Shown here piece after piece: positions 10,580 through 22,564 of a DNA stretch of 64,000 nucleotides. This stretch comes from Magicicada septendecula (lineage: Eukaryota > Arthropoda > Insecta > Hemiptera > Cicadidae): assembly GCA_034769895.1 (NCBI GenBank), contig CM068369.1, positions 428,135,479-428,199,478 on the forward strand, in the 5' to 3' direction. Each line of letters begins with the position of its first letter. Position 1 is the stretch's first letter. The notes under the pieces are model-generated. The model ran no database searches and was not told the origin of the DNA. It worked only from the letters and a program-made list of their open reading frames with translations. Made by a program: the position numbers and the translations under genes.

Positions 10580-11290
10580 AATACACAACTCCTCCAATCA
10601 CCCAATACAACACAAACTAGCTGCCTTCAGAACAGACTTAACAACATCCCCCTAGATGAAAAAGACTACAAAGACGAACTAAACACGATAAAATATCTAG
10701 CAGAATCTAACGGGTATGACAGAACAATAGTCAGTAAACTCCTACACAAAACACAAAACAAACAACAGACAAAGACAGAAAACATCAAATTCATAACACT
10801 AACATACGTCAACAAACAAACTGAAAAAATAGCCCACAAATTCAAAAAAGCAGGATACAGAATCGCTTACAAAACTACTAACTAAACAGAACACACACTA
10901 TCAAAACACACACACAAAGCACAAAACGAATTCGATCTACCCGGTGTTTACAAACTAAATTGCTTAAATTGCAACAAATTCTACATAGGCCAGACAGGAC
11001 GTAACTTCAAACAGAGATACATTGAACACACAAAGGCACTCCACTCCACTACAGAATCCACCTTTGCAAACCACCTCATTGAAGCAAACCACACATACAA
11101 AAACATCGACAATAACATGAACATTCTACACGTACACACAAAAGGCCGAAAACTAGACACTCTAGAACAATTAGAAATATACAAACACACGAAGACAAAT
11201 AAAAATGACATCCTAAATGAACAGGATCTTTCGAACTTCGATTCCGTCGCCCACAACAGGGCGGACAGCGCTACCAGCGGCAACCTCTGA
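10578..11290 (+). pseudogene. Penelope-like element C-terminal half with GIY-YIG endonuclease (PLE-2)
   Basis: Homology to PLE-1 starts in one frame (LIHNSSNHPIQHKLAAFRT). A small deletion of about 11 bp near 10639 then shifts it into the frame read from 10640 to 11290. That frame contains NIPLDEKDYKDELNTIKYLAES, a TAA at 10883-10885, and then the GIY-YIG nuclease, with GVYKLNCLNC (GIY position) and KFYIGQTGRNF (YIG position) plus the downstream RYIEH. This nuclease domain identifies an EN(+) Penelope-like element, whose endonuclease nicks the target for primed reverse transcription. The ORF ends at TGA 11288 and is followed by the typical 3' tail to about 11410. Relative to PLE-3, the segment between NEQ and DLSNFDS is shorter by about 20 codons. 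It is broken by the deletion and stop, and it is 5'-truncated where BEL-1 sits. Confidence 0.9.
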
Positions 11291-11410
11291 AGAAGCCTGT
11301 TAAAGGTGAAAACCGGATCAGGTTGTAAGATAACACTTTATGTTTTTACTTATAAAAAACTTTGTGTTCCGAGTCGTTAATATAATAGTTGTATTTAGCT
11401 AGAATATATG
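11291..11410 (+). repeat. PLE-2 3' tail
   Basis: The sequence ctgaagaagcctgttaaagg...aaaaccgg...tttatgttttta...gtgttccgagtcgttaatataatag recurs at 13750-13859 after PLE-3. The gtgttccgagtcgtta part also appears at 39104-39120. It therefore marks the conserved PLE end. Confidence 0.85.
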
Positions 11411-12297
11411 TAATAAAATTCTGTTGTTTTCCAGCAATTTTTCACCACTACAGCAAGAGACTTACACCAGTTTCCTAATTCCACCACATAATAATTTATG
11501 TAATTTTGTTCCCTTAAAGTGTATGAGTTATTTTTTTTTTTAACCTAACCTTAATTCTTTTTGTCATGAGACAGTTCAGAAATTGCCAGAGGGGGCTGGT
11601 TTTACACATAATTGTCCCACAATGTTTTAGTACTAAAGATGCTGAGAATACTATTCTATTATATAAACGCTACCCTTTTAACATGATAATGTTTTTAGGC
11701 TGGGGGTCATTCCACAAAATGCGTGATGCGTCATCGAAAAATGTGACTTGCGTCTGTGTATGAGCCATAGTGTCGTGTTGTTCCTGTAATCTGGCGGCAT
11801 GGTGGGGCGAGAACCGAGTCGCACGGTGGGGCGGAGAGCGCGAGAGAATGTGAATGTGTTTGCGAAAGGTAGCCTAAACCACTGTAGGCGCTTAAAGGTA
11901 AGAATTGTTTTATTTTATTAGCACAAAATAAGTGATATTCAAACGTAAGTAGACTTTCTAAATTTGTGTAGGTAAAAAACGGATCTTGAGTGTTTTACGG
12001 CAGCCAATACAATTCCGTATTTTTACTTCTTTAATATCTCCCTCTCCCCCTCTCTCTTTCTCGCACGTGCGCACACGCACACATTCTTTCATACGCGTGC
12101 ACGCGCACTATAATAAATGTAATTTAGTAAGTGGCTTAGTAGTACAGTAAAAATTAGTGAATTAAACAGTAAATGTAATATAAAAATAAAAAACATACAA
12201 GCAATTAAAAGTAACAAAACAATTTAAAGTTATAAATTTGTTCATAAAAACTTTAAAAGTTTGTTAAGCCAGATCAGAGGTAAGGTTTATATACATG

Positions 12298-12329
<32 letters not shown>

Positions 12330-12675
12330 AGGGGTTACACAATTTAATTTGATAAATGTACTTAGTAATCTAGTTAAAAAATATAGCGAATGAAATATAT
12401 GAAATGAGTTAGGTTTAGTAAATAAAATTTTATAAGCACTGTTTATTTTACTCAGCTGTCATTATAACTGGTATTAATTTTTATATCTGTCTGAGTACTT
12501 TTACATGTAAAAATGTAAATTTTACCGTTTCCATTTGTCTTTGATAAATGTACGAGCATAGCACATCACGTATAAAAAGTACCCTCTCACATCAATAATA
12601 AATTAATTATCTTATTTATCTAAGTGTCTGCAAGTGAAATTGCAGATGCCTCTGTTCACAACTGGCAGAACAGTG

Positions 12676-12740
<65 letters not shown>

Positions 12741-13084
12741 CGCGTGGGTATGACATTTAAGCAAGAAACAGGATATGTGTAAGTTGCATTGGAGAAAGAT
12801 TTTGCCAGGCTCCTAGTACTATTTATTATAGTGTAATTACAGTGTACTATTTATTATCATTTATGCATTGTACGGGTACCCTATTATACACATTTCACAA
12901 TTTTATTACTCTTGTCAAACATTGTCACTATTCTAAGATCTTTCAAGCAAAGATACACATGTCCATCCAAGCTGTGAATAACTCATTACCAGTAAACAAT
13001 TAACAAAATGTTCCGAGCAATTATGTTTTAAATTAAAATCAACAGAGACAAACTGATATTTTTAAATTAAATTATAAAAAATTA
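11411..13084. other. unassigned AT-rich DNA with GT microsatellites
   Basis: No protein homology was recognised. GT runs are visible at about 12298-12328 and 12680-12736, the latter ending in a GCGCGC tract. A GC-richer patch at 11770-11900 (ggcggcatggtggggcgagaaccgag... then cgcttaaag|gtaagaattg) ends in a good splice-donor consensus. It could be a non-coding first exon of a host gene, but nothing else supports that. Confidence 0.5.
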
Positions 13085-13150
13085 GTGTTCCGAGTCAGTA
13101 GTGATATATTTATAATCAATGGACAACAAAATCCAGGAATTAAAATTATG
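13085..13150. repeat. PLE terminal fragment
   Basis: gtgttccgagtcagtagtgat...caatggacaacaaaatccaggaatt resembles 39104-39190 (gtgttccgagtcgttagtgaa...catggacaacgaaatcgaagaactt). It therefore looks like a PLE 5' end including the first codons of its ORF, but no longer ORF is preserved behind it. Confidence 0.6.
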
Positions 13151-13574
13151 TTAAGGTACTACATGAAAATTGAAATTTTTATTACTAAATAGAATAATAT
13201 AATAAATATTAAAATATGATTACGTTAAGGTAATATTTATTATTAAGAAAAATCGTTACAAGAAATAGTTGTGAAACAAAAACCAAAATAAAATTTGGAA
13301 TTTTCTCTAAATTTCACTCGCTGACACCATATAGCTATCTCTCATAAAACGAAAGTTTGTCGCATGCCGAAAATTGCACTACATGAAAATTAAAAAAGAA
13401 ACTTCATGATGTGGAACTGTCTGAAGACTCTGTTTTTCAAAATTGTTAAAACTATCTGTTAAAATTTATGCCTACAACCATCCTCAAACTTCAAGAAACA
13501 CGGTGGTGAAAGAATTTTAAAAATCAGATCAGCTGTTACTGAACTTATGTCGGGCAATGACATAAAAACAAATA

Positions 13575-13859
13575 AAATAACATCTTAAAAAACAAATAAA
13601 CAAATAAAAACGACATCTTAAACGAACAGACACAATTCAAATCGCACGCATTATTCGAACATAGCTCACCCCACACACACAGCATCGATCTTTCGAAATT
13701 CGATTCTGTCGCCCACAACAGGACGGACAGCGCTACCAGCGGCAGCCTCTGAAGAAGCCTTTTAAAGGCGAAAACCGGTTCAGGCTGTAAGGTAAAACTT
13801 TATGTTTTTACTTATAAAAAGCTTTGTGTTACGAGTCGTTAATATAATAGTGGTATTTA
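13575..13859 (+). pseudogene. 5'-truncated PLE copy (PLE-3), C terminus and 3' tail
   Basis: Only the last 50 or so codons of the PLE protein remain (NDILNEQTQFKSH... to FDSVAHNRTDSATSGSL, stop TGA near 13752), followed by the shared 3' tail. The copy keeps a segment that PLE-2 lacks. Its 3' end directly abuts the truncated Gypsy-B LTR at 13860, and severe 5' truncation is typical for target-primed PLE insertion. It probably inserted into, or broke, that LTR. Confidence 0.8.
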
Positions 13860-13860
13860 C

Positions 13861-13977
13861 TTAATTATTACATTATTTTTATTATTTACATCTTATACAT
13901 CTCTTACGTGCGTTCGTATGTTATCATACCTCAGTCAGGGGTTGATACATAGGCTTATGCTAAACGTATCGTTGCAT
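13861..13977 (-). repeat. Gypsy-B 3' LTR, truncated to about 117 bp
   Basis: It is nearly identical to the last 117 bp of the right-hand LTR (differences such as cgttcgtatg versus ctttcatatg). It ends abruptly at cttaattattac beside PLE-3. No target duplication can be tested because the outer end is gone. Confidence 0.85.
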
Positions 13978-14078
13978 AAATTCCCCTGCTGGGTAAATAA
14001 AATTTGAATTTTATTCAAATTTTATTTCTTTGCTCAGAAATTATTTATTTTATTTTTTTTTATTATTACCACTTACAC

Positions 14079-15020
14079 TTAGTGGTTATAAGGGTTCTTA
14101 AAATTTTTCACTCTTTCCCTGGGTGGATTACGTCCCTCCCATGGATTATAAGTTGACTTTGGATTTATTTCTTTATCCATAGAATTTACGGAATGCTGAT
14201 GCATGGTACTTTCCAATAGTTTTTCTTCTTGTCGGATCGTAGACGTTAAAGGTGTGTCGTCCTTTCCTTCTTTGTAATAAGTAGGGCCCCTCGTACAGTC
14301 TGATTTCTTTGCTGTATTGTTGATTCGTTTTCCCACTGGATTGCTTCTTAGTAGCAGTCTCTCTCCTTCATGGAATGTGATGAGTTTGTGCGTTCTGTTG
14401 AACCTCTCGATCCTCTTCTCTCCAAGTTTTTCCATCCTCTTCTTCGCATTGTCGTACTTGTGAATCAATGGAATTTGCAGGTTTTGGTTTGGAGGTTTAT
14501 CAATGTTTTTCGACCAGAATCTATTAGGTTTTTTATTCGTTTCCAGTTCCACCGGTGTATATCCCGTAGCTTCACTGTATGTAGCATTTATAGCTTGTTC
14601 AAAAAATGATATGTACTCTGCCCATCGGTTATGTTGTTCATTACAGTAGATGCGTAAATGTTTTCCTAACTCTTTATTTACCCTTTCAGCAAGGTTTCCT
14701 AGTGGGTGTCGTATTGACGTTAACACTGGTTGTATGCCGTGCTGAGTTAACGTTTCTGCCCATGCTTTATTGTGAAATTGTTTACCTTGGTCACTCAATA
14801 TCTTTTTGATTTGACCATACTTCGGTACGTATTTGCGTAGTATGACATTCAGTAGACTTTTAGTGGCGGGTCTTCGAATAGCGTAGAGTCGAACTGCCTT
14901 GGTGAACACATCTATACATACAAGTATGTGTTTTGTACCCCCGTGAATAGCTCTCGGAAATGGGCTCAGGAAGACCAGTTCTACTAATTCTCCCTTTTCC
15001 TGTGTCTTGATATTTTGCAT
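14079..15020 (-). pseudogene. pol: Gypsy-B integrase core and C-terminal region
   Basis: This frame holds a gypsy integrase DDE core: counting from the Met at 15020, D37 (VCIDVFTKAVRLYAI), D77 (ILSDQGKQF) and E112 (PLGNLAERVNKELG), with the canonical D-(35)-E spacing. The N-terminal HHCC zinc region is missing because a deletion joins the core to the RT around 15021. The C-terminal third (after about residue 200) is basic and ends SPYNH-like before a TAA. Catalytic residues are intact, but the protein cannot be made as part of a normal polyprotein. Confidence 0.9.
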
Positions 15021-15558
15021 ATCTACGTAGGTGTGAAGATTCGGAAGACTCTGGTCCTAGTGCATTTTCCAAACACTTTACAATTGCTGCGAGGCTTGTA
15101 CTCAATCCAAAGGGCACTACTCGATGTTGGTAGCTTTTGTTCTTGTACAGGAATGCGGTGTATTTGCGATCTTGTTTACGAATGGGAATTTGCCAAAACG
15201 ACGAAGTCAAGTCTAACTTGGTTAGATATTTTGCTCCTTGACATTTGTTAAATAATTCTTCAATATTCGGTGCACAATGAAAATCCTTTTCGACGACACT
15301 ATTTAGATTCAGCATGTCTAAACACAGTCTTATTTCGTCTGTCTTCTTTTTGACGACAACGAGAGGATTGATGAAGCTGCTGTTGGACCGCTCTATTACC
15401 CCGTTATCCAACATTCTTCTGACTGGTTCCGCATATTTCATGGGAATCGGATATGTCCTCCGTACGAACTTAGTAGGATCGGTGACCTGAATCTTGTGTT
15501 CATAAGCATTCGTAATTGTAGGCACGTCGCTAAATATATCTTGATATTCCTGTATCAA
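15021..15558 (-). pseudogene. pol: Gypsy-B reverse transcriptase N-terminal half
   Basis: The frame reads through the gypsy RT fingers and palm: YPIPMKYAEPVRRMLDNGVIERSNS, INPLVVVKKK, KLDLTSSFWQIPI (first catalytic Asp) and RVVPFGLSTSLA. Just past GPESSE the frame shifts by one base. Only the YVD of the YVDD box is then left at 15021-15029 before integrase sequence begins. The remainder of RT and all of RNase H are therefore lost in one deletion. Gypsy-C (43812-44735) preserves the region missing here in a related element. Confidence 0.9.
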
Positions 15559-16106
15559 ATCTTCTATTAACTCTATTCCTTCGTGTTGATTGTCCTCTTG
15601 CAGCGTGTTTTACAGCTGGTCTGGAGATGACGATTGGTTCCTGTTCTTCTTCCAAGTTGTTCTGACTTTCTTCAAATTTAATTACGTAAAGTCCTCCCTC
15701 AACATTGCATGTCATTGAATTGTTTTCTAAATTAATAACTGCTCCTAATTTATTTAATACGTCGATACCTACGATACAATCATATGTAAGCTTATCTACT
15801 ACTATCATAGGAATATCGCATTCAAGTGTTCATTACACTTAAAATTAACATATATTTGTTGTGTGGCAATCTGTTTAATTTTTGTCGCCGTTGTTATGTA
15901 ATAATTGTTTATCGGTAACACTGGTGCATGTTTGAAATGGTTCCTGTTCCTGTTGATGCAGGTCGGCTGATTACGGATACCTCACTTCCAGTGTCAACAA
16001 GAATTTTCATATTTAAATCGTTTATTGTTCCCCCTAACATAGGACAATAGGTTTTAGCTAACATTATTTCTTGGTGTGTGTCTGTACTGTTTAGGGTGTC
16101 ATGCAA
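15530..16106 (-). pseudogene. pro: Gypsy-B aspartic protease, frameshifted
   Basis: The ORF ending at 15909 contains the catalytic KILVDTGSEVSVIS. It then leaves frame near 15960, and the ORF at 15808-15530 resumes with the flap/C-terminal region DCIVGIDVLNKLGAVINL. This matches gypsy proteases (D-T/S-G plus a later ILG-D block). Two frame changes are needed between them, so the enzyme is dead. Confidence 0.85.
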
Positions 16107-16169
16107 ATCATGTGTGTGCAGGTCGTTTATTAAGCCTGTCCGTACTGGCGTTTTGTTACCCTTCTGCAG

Positions 16170-17757
16170 TCATACAGTTTTCTTGTCAATTGTCGTTCTA
16201 CGATCACCCCCTTCCTCTTTTGACGTTGACGGGCGTGTCGGCTGTTGCACAATTTTATTTTCATAATTATTTTTATTATTATGATTATTATTAGTGTTAA
16301 TATTTTGTACATTGACATTGTACGGTTTTACGTGTTTTTTCGACGTAAATGGATGTGCGTACGCTCCTTTATTCGGAGTCGGGTTACTTTTTTCATAGGG
16401 TTGTTTATATTCTTTCCACTTATCTTCTTTGTTCTCGAACTGCGGCGATTTGTGGTGTGTTGTATTTTGTGTAGAGTACTGCTGCTGCTGCTGCTGCCGG
16501 TTGTCTCTCCTTTCGTATTTTTTATTAACAAATTGTGATGATTGCGTTACAAGGATAAGAAGTTCCTCAATGGTTTTAACTCCTTGGGTATATACGGCAA
16601 GTCTAATGTGTCTGTCGAAATGGTAGCTTAGTTTTAATACTAATTCGTGCTCCGTGAAACTGGGTCTAAGATGCTTACACCGTTCGACGAGTTGTATAAT
16701 GTAGTCTTCCATGGATCGTTTGCTGTTGACGTAATACCGCCCATACTCCAGCTGGTCTCGTACCTCTCTCTGGGTATGTATATTCCAGTACCGATTTTCG
16801 AAGGATGCCTTGAACTGTTCATAAGTTTCTGTTTGGTCCCGAGCAATCGTATACCATTTGGATGCTGTTTCCTGGAAATGTCGACTTACAAAATCTATAC
16901 GGTCTCTGTCGCTTAGGTTGCTTCCTATTGTTGCCATTTCTCGTTCACACTTTTATAAAAATTCTATGGGGTTCTCCCATTTATTACCTTTAAAACTGAT
17001 CTTCTCTCGATCGTCTATTTTTGCAGCACACATCATTATAGCACTGGGTGGTCGTCTCTTGACTTCCGCTCGTAGTTTTTCTACTTCCTCTTGCAATCCA
17101 TCTTTCATGTTGTTAATTTCCATGGAGTGGTGCGTAGTTTTTCTAGTGACCTCCTCCACAGCTATTTCTACTGTCTCGGTCCTCACAGTAAGTTCCTTTG
17201 TTCTATTTGTGTTGTCCAGGATGCGCTCATTTAAGTCTTTGTGTCTGAAATCTTGTTCCTGCTTCGTAATTTTAAATTTTTCATTCCAATGTTCAGCCAG
17301 TTGTCGAATGTGTTCTTTAGTTTCACGTGTTGTATATTCACGCTGTTCTTTGAATTTGCTATCGATCTTTACAGCTTGTTCATTAAGTGACTGTTGAACA
17401 CGCTGTTCGACGGTTTGAACGCGTGCAGTAAGCTCTGTTTTCAAAGTGTTACTGATGAGTTCTATATTACTTTCTAACTGAGTTTTTACTTCTTCAATAG
17501 TGATTTCTAATCTATTACGACTATCTTCTATTAGTTTCTAATCTCGTATTACTATCTTCTAATCTCGATAATTTATTTTCTAATTTTTCATTGCTACTTT
17601 CTAATCCTTCTAATTTACTTTTTAACTCATCATTATTACTTTTTAATTTACTTTCTAATTTTTCACTGCTACTTTCTAATTTTTCACTATTCGTTTTCAA
17701 CTCCTCTTGCAGTCGTTTAAACATCGTTTCGAAGTCCATTGTTGGTGGCTTCGCCAT
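16170..17757 (-). pseudogene. gag: Gypsy-B Gag with long coiled coil
   Basis: Starting at ATG 17757 (MAKPPTMDFETMFKRLQEEL), the N terminus is a coiled coil with degenerate repeats of SNEKLESKL (about 17560-17720). A frame change near 17521 leads into a second coiled-coil segment (17444-16953). A lone TAA at about 16953 separates this from MATIGSNLSDRDRIDFVSRHF, the capsid-like block, which ends at 16170 after a Gln/Asn-rich low-complexity tail (QQQQQQY, NTNNNHNNKNN). No CCHC knuckle is seen. It resembles gypsy-type Gags with an N-terminal coiled coil. The neighbouring protease lies downstream on the same strand. It is broken by one frameshift and one stop. Confidence 0.85.
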
Positions 17758-17990
17758 TGTAGACTACGGTGTCCTAACTGATTCGTTATATTAATTATAT
17801 TTTTAATTATTGGTCCACCGTGACTCTATATTTCTTTATTTATAATTTATTTTATTTATCAGTATTAATTTCACAACTCTTTTTTTTCTCTGTACTTAAA
17901 TTTAACAATTTGTAATATTACTTATTACATGAATTGACTATTAATTCTTTATACAATACTTGTGCTAATTATTTATTAGACTTTATTTAT

Positions 17991-18003
17991 ATTCTGGGCG
18001 CCA
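17991..18003 (-). promoter_or_regulatory. candidate primer-binding site of Gypsy-B
   Basis: In the coding sense the sequence reads TGGCGCCCAGAAT. It begins with the TGG that pairs with a tRNA CCA end and is 6 nt inside a TG/CA-type LTR end at 18010. TGGCGCC is a common gypsy and retrovirus primer-site start. The tRNA cannot be named with confidence. Confidence 0.6.
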
Positions 18004-18009
18004 TTTACT

Positions 18010-20312
18010 TGTAATGATAATTAACATATATCTAGCAACACATTTGAAACGCCATTAATTATGTAACGTTACCAACGGTACTTAACATATACCGAGCCCC
18101 ACTATCTTGGAGCGCCATTTATTACACAACGTTACTCTTAGACACTTACTTTTGCACATATGCTGTTACTCATTTGTGCGCACTTACCCACGTCTCGAAG
18201 GTATACTCTTCTTCTGCAGTATTTACCTTGATGTTTCCCAGCTAGGTCGCAGGCTTTGGTAGTCGATTGAGTGTGGATAAGCACGTGAATATCGTTATAC
18301 AATTTTAATACAAGGAAAGAGTACAGAGGATTTAGTAATGGTTGTGAAATTAGTACGACTGTGTTAATAAAATCATATTCATTTTGTTTATTATTTAAGA
18401 AATTCAAATTATCATATTATTAATTATTTTGTGTGGGTTAATTACTATTTGAACCCTTATATTCGATACGAATATAATATAATTGTAACGTGTTTAAAAT
18501 CTTATCTCTTATATTATAAGACATATTATACACACATAAGACATATATGACCTGGAATATTTACACAGACATATAATACATAACACATATATTATTATAA
18601 TACGTGATTAACACGTACGAAATTGAATGTTCATCTTGTCTTAGCAAGTGTGGTTTTTATTATATACCACTTAATAAAAAAATTAATTAATTAATCATTT
18701 ATTAAAAATACTAATAGAGACCATTCTGTTACTTAATTAATTATATTACTAATGTCTCAATTAACTAACAATCTTCAATTTAAGTAACTCTCATACTTGA
18801 ATTTAATTATCTAATAAAATATCAAAAATATAATAAAATATATTGACCATTATTTATCTAAAATTATCTATACTGATCATTTATTTATGAGATTAATAAA
18901 TTTATATTCTCTGTTATCAATTATTACTCTTAGAACATTTATTGGTTATTCATTATGAAAAATAAAAATATAATAATGTTTATGTAAACTTGTATATGGA
19001 ATCTAGAGCCTTCTTTCGATAGACATCAGGGTCATTTATAATATTAAATAAATGTCTGACTTCACCTGCTTATTTCTGCAACCATTTAACTGTGTCGTTA
19101 CCGTCATCCGGACTCTCGAGTTTTGGATCCTCTTTGGTACCACCTTCTCTGTCTCTGCGTCGTTGAAATTACTCTCACCATCGACAGGATGCTGAGTTCT
19201 GACGTGGACCTCTGGTCGTGATGATGTACGGCTGGATGTAGCTGCATGTGGCTGTCCCTGCGTCCTCTAGTATTTTGCTCTGGTTCCTCTCCTCTTCTTG
19301 TCTTGTCCCTCGTGGATGTCTCGAAGTTGTACGTGGACTTCTTGAAGTTCATCGACGGTACAACTCCTCTTAGATTACGATATTATAGTCTTTTAAAATA
19401 AATCGTGTTTCACTACTACTTTCACCGACGTACTGCCGGTTACATCGCACTTCAAGTTATGTAATACGGTTTAAAAACATTACTTAACTTTGTAAAATTC
19501 GCGGTTGCGAGATGCGTGGATTTCACGTACTGTCTGTTAATGATCTGAGAAAGCGTGTGTCGCTCGCTGGGGTTTTATACTGCTGCCGTCGTTCCATTCC
19601 TGTTGGAAACTGTTTGGACAAAATTGAACAGGTCCGCGCGTCGATTTAATTGTTAATTACAACCTACGCGTCTTTCTATGAAGCGCACACTTTTTTATAA
19701 ATATTATTTGGCAAATCGTTAGGTACATTATTAAACTTTATTTATGCAAATTATGAACCTTAAGGTGTGTCAACTATGGAAGTTATGGCAAAATTTCACA
19801 CGGTGGCTGAACGGTTCCCACGATCATTGACCACTTAGTCTTCAATTGTAGCGCCAGGCGCTAGCTATGTTTTCACATATGTCGCTGATTCGTGTGACTT
19901 CTGGTTTTCGTTCAGTATTTAAAAAACTGTGTAAAATTTTCCACAATCGTATGCATAATTCAACTTGTTCTTCCTTTTACACACTACCACTAACACACAC
20001 ACGCAGACTGATAAACACGCGGCGGCCTGTCGCTATGACGTCACCCTTGACGGTTGGCGCGTGTTTCTTTCTCCCCTTCGCTGCGTTTAAAAACCAACTA
20101 AGCTTTTAATTCCAAATGCAGGCTCACTTACAAATATTTATTTCTTTAAAATTAATTACTACGTTTATTTCTTTTATTATCTCTTATACCTAACGCTTAA
20201 TTATTACATTATTTTTATTATTTACATCTTATACATCTCTTACGTGCTTTCATATGTTATCATACCTCAGTCAGGGGTTGATACATAGGCTTATGCTAAA
20301 CGTATCGTTGCA
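18010..20312 (-). repeat. probable Gypsy-B 5' LTR, about 2.3 kb
   Basis: The right end (…gtatcgttgca at 20312) is fixed by the direct repeat. The left end is inferred from the primer site at 17991-18003 and the TG at 18010. Near its left end, three spaced cgccatttatta-type boxes followed by aacgttac occur (about 17998, 18050, 18110). The interior is AT-rich with no credible gene. Because the partner LTR is truncated, only the outer 117 bp are confirmed by comparison. Confidence 0.5.
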
Positions 20313-20493
20313 ATATATATATTGCGACGTACCAAAACAAACCTTTATTTACAACAATCCCAATGACGTCATGCAATGATGACGTCATACAGCGTAACGG
20401 TAAATAAAATGTTACAAAAAGTTTCAAACGATGTCCAGCTAAAAGACATTATCATGTCAAAAAGTTAATATACACATAGATCTGGAAATATTG
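20313..20493. other. spacer between Gypsy-B and foldback element
   Basis: It contains a short atatatatat run and the inverted pair atgacgtcat...atgatgacgtcat near 20360-20390 (two cAMP-response-element-like palindromes). No gene is seen. Confidence 0.4.
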
Positions 20494-22193
20494 TATTTTC
20501 CATCTGGCCTTTTTTTTTTTTTTTTTTTTTTAAGAAAACTATATTATTCAAGACATGATAGAGTTATCTTAATGAAATTTGGAACATATGTTTACATTAA
20601 TGTTGTTTAATAAATTAAGAAAACATGGCGGCCGCTTTAATTTTTTGATCACTTATAGTTATCATTTGTGTTAAAATTTTAATTTTAACACAATGACATC
20701 TTGTTTGATTAAATCTGGTGACAAATAAACGAGTCATGGTAGAAAAGAACCTATGACTACTGTTTTCTGCTGGACTTTGATTCATTCAGTATAAGTAAAT
20801 TTATTAAAGCTATTACTATTTTTTAAATTATCTCACTAATAGTAGTTTATAACAAAGTACAGGCTTGATTTACAGTGAAACTAATAAGTTTTAACAAACT
20901 TAAAGAAACAAATAAATGTGATGAGGGTTTTCATCTGCCCAGTAATGATTATTTTGGACATTATTAATTCCATTTCATGTAAAACTTATTTTGTAAGTGA
21001 ACATGTCAGAGACTAAATAAATGCAGTTCAATTGAAATTTTGTGTAGAAAAGTAAATAAAATGTTCATCTCTGTTCATAGTCAACATTTTCAAGGGCTTG
21101 TAGATAGTACAATGTTGATAGCTTGTATGTAGGGTGTAGATAGTACAGTTTTAATTGTTGCCTGTGTAAAATCGTGAATACAGTTGTTTCATCCACACCT
21201 TTAAACATAGCAATTCTCCTTGTACTCACTTCAAGATTTTCCCCAATTGTGATCAGTACTTTTCCCTTCTACTTATAAAAGTGTATGTCGATCAATGGTT
21301 TGGAGAAAAAAGGTCCAGTTTCTCTTAGCCAGTTATGCAGCCTGACAATCATTTACTCACTCAGCAAGTTTCAGTTGGGAAAGCTTTCTGCATAAAATCA
21401 CTGTGCGATCTCTCAATTGTGCTTTGCAAGTTCAATTATGAGATGTATATCCGACATTCAGCAAAAGTGTAATTAGCCATTCTCAACAGTCACATGATAA
21501 ACAATCAATAAAATAACATAAGCAAATACATTTAAGAATTGTCTTTAAGAAAAGTAATTGACAGTATTATTTAGTTAAACTACATGTGTTATAAAGCAAA
21601 CAGATAATTTACAAATTGAAACATGCCATTATCATTTTCTATTAGTTCAAAATAATATTAATTGTTGTGATTCAAATTATGATTTGTAAGTACTTGTAGT
21701 TGAATTTGTTAAGTTATTAATTTAATTACTGAAGAGCAATCCTTTACTTTGTTATAAATTACTGTTACTGAGTTATTTTGAAAAAATAATAACTTTAAAT
21801 AAAAAATGTTTCCTATACTAGAAGAATTGAAGTTTTCAACACACTAAAAATCAAGTAGTCAGAATTTATGGGTACACTATTATCTGACACGACTTAGTTA
21901 TTTGTTATTGGCTTTTAATACACAAGATGCCATTGTATTCATAACAAAAGGTTACCATTTTACTTAATGAACAGTAATCTTATAAAATTAAAATTTACAG
22001 AGTTATTGATGACAAAAAATTTAAGTAGCCACCGTATTGAAATTTGAGATAATAAAATAACCCTGATTTCTTAATTTATTAAAAAACATTAATCTAAATA
22101 CATGTACCAAATTCCATTAAGATATTTCTATTGCCTCTTTAGATATGAAGTTTTTTTTGAAAATCGTAAAATGGCGGCCAGATGGAGGAAAAC
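20494..22193. mobile_element. foldback (long inverted repeat) element, copy 1
   Basis: The left end (about 20494-20640: ttttccatctggcc, poly-T, ttatcttaatgaaatttgg, aataaattaagaaa, atggcggccgc) returns in reverse complement at 22060-22193. Inner parts also pair: 20790-20890 (aaagctattactatttttt...ttataacaaagtac) matches the reverse complement of 21690-21800. The arms are thus several hundred bp long around a small centre. No ORF is present, so this is a non-autonomous foldback or MITE-like DNA element. Its superfamily is unknown and its exact ends and target duplication were not resolved. Confidence 0.75.
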
Positions 22194-22564
22194 AAGACAT
22201 TTTTGGACCTACAAATTATAGGAACATTTTTCTTATATTGACACATAGAATTCAAATATGTATAGTGAGGCACGTTTTATGTTATATCCTGCACACACAC
22301 ACACACACACACAAAATACTATAATAATGTAATAATGTAAAATATGAAACATAAAAGTAATGTTAGAAAACACAATTTAAAACCAAATTAAAATCATTAA
22401 CGCAATAATACATATATTATTGTACTATTAAATAAACAACAATTTGTAAGGTACAATATTTTCTTACAGTAGATTTATATATACTATACTATAAAAAGAA
22501 GTCTTTAAGGATTAAAGGAGAAATTTTTTACAACTGTAAAAATTTGCATAAGGTATTATTTTTT
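22194..22564. other. AT-rich spacer with short CA repeat
   Basis: A (CA)n run of about 20 bp lies at 22293-22313. The rest is low-complexity AT-rich sequence without recognisable features. Confidence 0.5.

Larger units (their letters stand above)
13861..20312 (-). mobile_element. Ty3/gypsy retrotransposon (Gypsy-B), internally deleted
   Basis: A direct repeat of about 117 bp (13861-13977 and about 20195-20312, both ending gtatcgttgca) flanks minus-strand gag, protease, RT and integrase. The protease-RT-integrase order identifies Ty3/gypsy. In the coding sense the LTR starts TGCAACGATACG. The purine-rich agcaggggaattta just before the left LTR (about 13978-13991) is a fitting polypurine tract. 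The left (3') LTR is cut short where PLE-3 begins. The RT C-terminal half, RNase H and integrase zinc region are deleted. Confidence 0.88.

Noticed and set aside
16858..17397. 179-codon plus-strand ORF
   Set aside because: Antisense of the Gypsy-B Gag coiled coil; Ser/Leu-rich content follows from that.
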